Shown: one piece after another, positions 63,384 through 64,000 of the stretch | Layout of the letters: every line of letters starts with the position of its first letter | How positions within the stretch are numbered: position 1 is the first letter of the stretch | Source: an uncultured Aquimarina sp. | GTDB taxonomy: Bacteria; Bacteroidota; Bacteroidia; Flavobacteriales; Flavobacteriaceae | Assembly: GCF_947492405.1 (NCBI RefSeq) | Contig: NZ_CANLMP010000003.1 | Span: forward strand, 496,001-560,000 | Length of the DNA stretch: 64,000 nucleotides | Direction of reading: 5' to 3' | Program-made: the position numbers and the translations under genes | Notes under the pieces: generated by a model | Database searches by the model: none | What the model saw: the letters and a program-made list of their open reading frames with translations, nothing else | What the model was told of the DNA's origin: nothing

Positions 63384-64000
63384 ATGAAAGTTATAACCTT
63401 AATATTCAGTCTGTTTTTATCTATTTCAATTTCTGCTAATACAAATAATGCACTAGCAGTTTATCAAGACGGCTTAACTGTAGAAGTGGTTGATTTTGAA
63501 GAAGGAGATAAATTGAAATTGTTTGAACTAGAAACTGGAGATCATATATTATCAAAATCTTATTCACGTATAGATCTAAGTCAATTACCAATTGGTTCTT
63601 ACTTATTAGAGAACAATCAAGGTCAGTCTATAGTGATAGATCGTCAGGAAGAAAAACTAATGATTGAAGGAGCTGTCATTTTACAGGAAGAAGAGTTTGT
63701 TGTTGAAGAAGGAGATAACATTGCTTTGGACGAAAATGTAGATGTGATTACTGAAGAGGTAACTGTTGAAGATTATATAAGTCCTAAAGAAAATCAATTA
63801 ACTATCCAGAGAGAAGGTAGTCTTGTTGTGGTATTAAATTTTGAAGAAGGAGATAAATTAAAGTTATTCGAAGTTAAGGATACGATTCACGTTTTATCAA
63901 AAACAACAAATGTTATAGATCTTAGTCAATTACCTGTGGGTGTATACCTTCTTGAAAATAGTAAAGGTGATTCTGTAATTATAGAAAAGTTTACTGAAGC
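63384..64000 (+). CDS. Secreted protein with two sorting-domain-like units (partial, runs off window)
   Basis: ATG at 63384 opens a frame that is still open at 64000 (205 codons seen). The product has a signal peptide (MKVITLIFSLFLSISISA) and two units: one from about 63470 (VEVVDFEEGDKLKLFELETG ... IDLSQLPIGSYLLENNQG) and one from about 63820 (VVVLNFEEGDKLKLFEVKD ... IDLSQLPVGVYLLENSKG). An acidic linker separates them. It is the third member of the family at 58060 and 58723 and is closest to 58723. The 3' end is outside the window, so the number of units is not known. Function unknown. Confidence 0.8.
   Translation, partial: MKVITLIFSLFLSISISANTNNALAVYQDGLTVEVVDFEEGDKLKLFELETGDHILSKSYSRIDLSQLPIGSYLLENNQGQSIVIDRQEEKLMIEGAVILQEEEFVVEEGDNIALDENVDVITEEVTVEDYISPKENQLTIQREGSLVVVLNFEEGDKLKLFEVKDTIHVLSKTTNVIDLSQLPVGVYLLENSKGDSVIIEKFTE

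Noticed and set aside
1..64000. tRNA, rRNA, insertion sequence or phage genes
   Set aside because: I saw no cloverleaf with a CCA-type end, no rRNA text, no transposase and no integrase. Short tRNAs could still be missed by eye.

Overview
The window is AT-rich DNA from a marine-type member of the Bacteroidota, most likely the family Flavobacteriaceae (an Aquimarina-like organism is a reasonable guess, not proven). The main reasons are ten proteins ending in type A sorting domains of the type IX secretion system (T9SS: a PNP motif near the domain start, then a G-x-Y/F near the end), promoter elements of the Bacteroidota form TTTG / TAnnTTTG, few Shine-Dalgarno sites, and many proteins typical of the group (DUF2911, DUF6249, DUF6268-like barrel, PPK2, FTP-M4 peptidase).

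Layout. 1-6.4 kb holds housekeeping genes: the end of an ABC-2 permease, an MscS channel, a small outer-membrane barrel, an NtrC-type regulator without a DNA-binding domain, a PPK2 kinase and an M28 peptidase. A 1.07-kb non-coding leader follows. From 7.5 to 40.6 kb eight large secreted proteins lie on the plus strand, most with their own hairpin terminator, so they are probably separate transcripts. They are a 2,207-residue GH9-CBM3c-PKD-GH48 cellulase, a GH5_1-type endoglucanase, a 2,315-residue protein with beta-propellers, a di-haem cytochrome c peroxidase-like domain and CBM3, a GH5 mannanase with two CBM3, a beta-helix protein with ricin-type lectin, a DUF5060 glycosidase-like protein, a GH16 enzyme, and a second GH9-CBM3c cellulase. 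After a MATE pump, an OmpA-like protein and a PAP2 phosphatase comes a minus-strand expansin with a sorting domain.

From 45.6 to 64 kb the genes are mostly general: PBP1A, an M4 peptidase, MeaB, DUF2911, a carotenoid desaturase/retinol saturase-like enzyme, two ECF sigma/regulator modules, an FMO-type monooxygenase and an M23 peptidase. There is also a small family of secreted proteins built from one or two units resembling the T9SS sorting domain (58.1, 58.7 and 63.4 kb; the last runs off the window).

How it works together. The island looks like a secreted cellulose-degrading set outside the two usual models: no SusC/SusD pair and no cohesin or dockerin were seen. It combines a reducing-end cellobiohydrolase domain (GH48), two processive-type endoglucanases (GH9-CBM3c), a GH5 endoglucanase, a mannanase for the hemicellulose coat, an expansin that loosens fibres, and a haem protein that may feed or carry out an oxidative step. 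A 126-128-residue Cys-flanked module occurs four times, only in the GH9-GH48, GH5_1 and haem proteins, and is the best candidate here for an undescribed cellulose-binding module. The GH16/DUF5060 pair shares a duplicated C-terminal cassette and may act on other (algal) polysaccharides.
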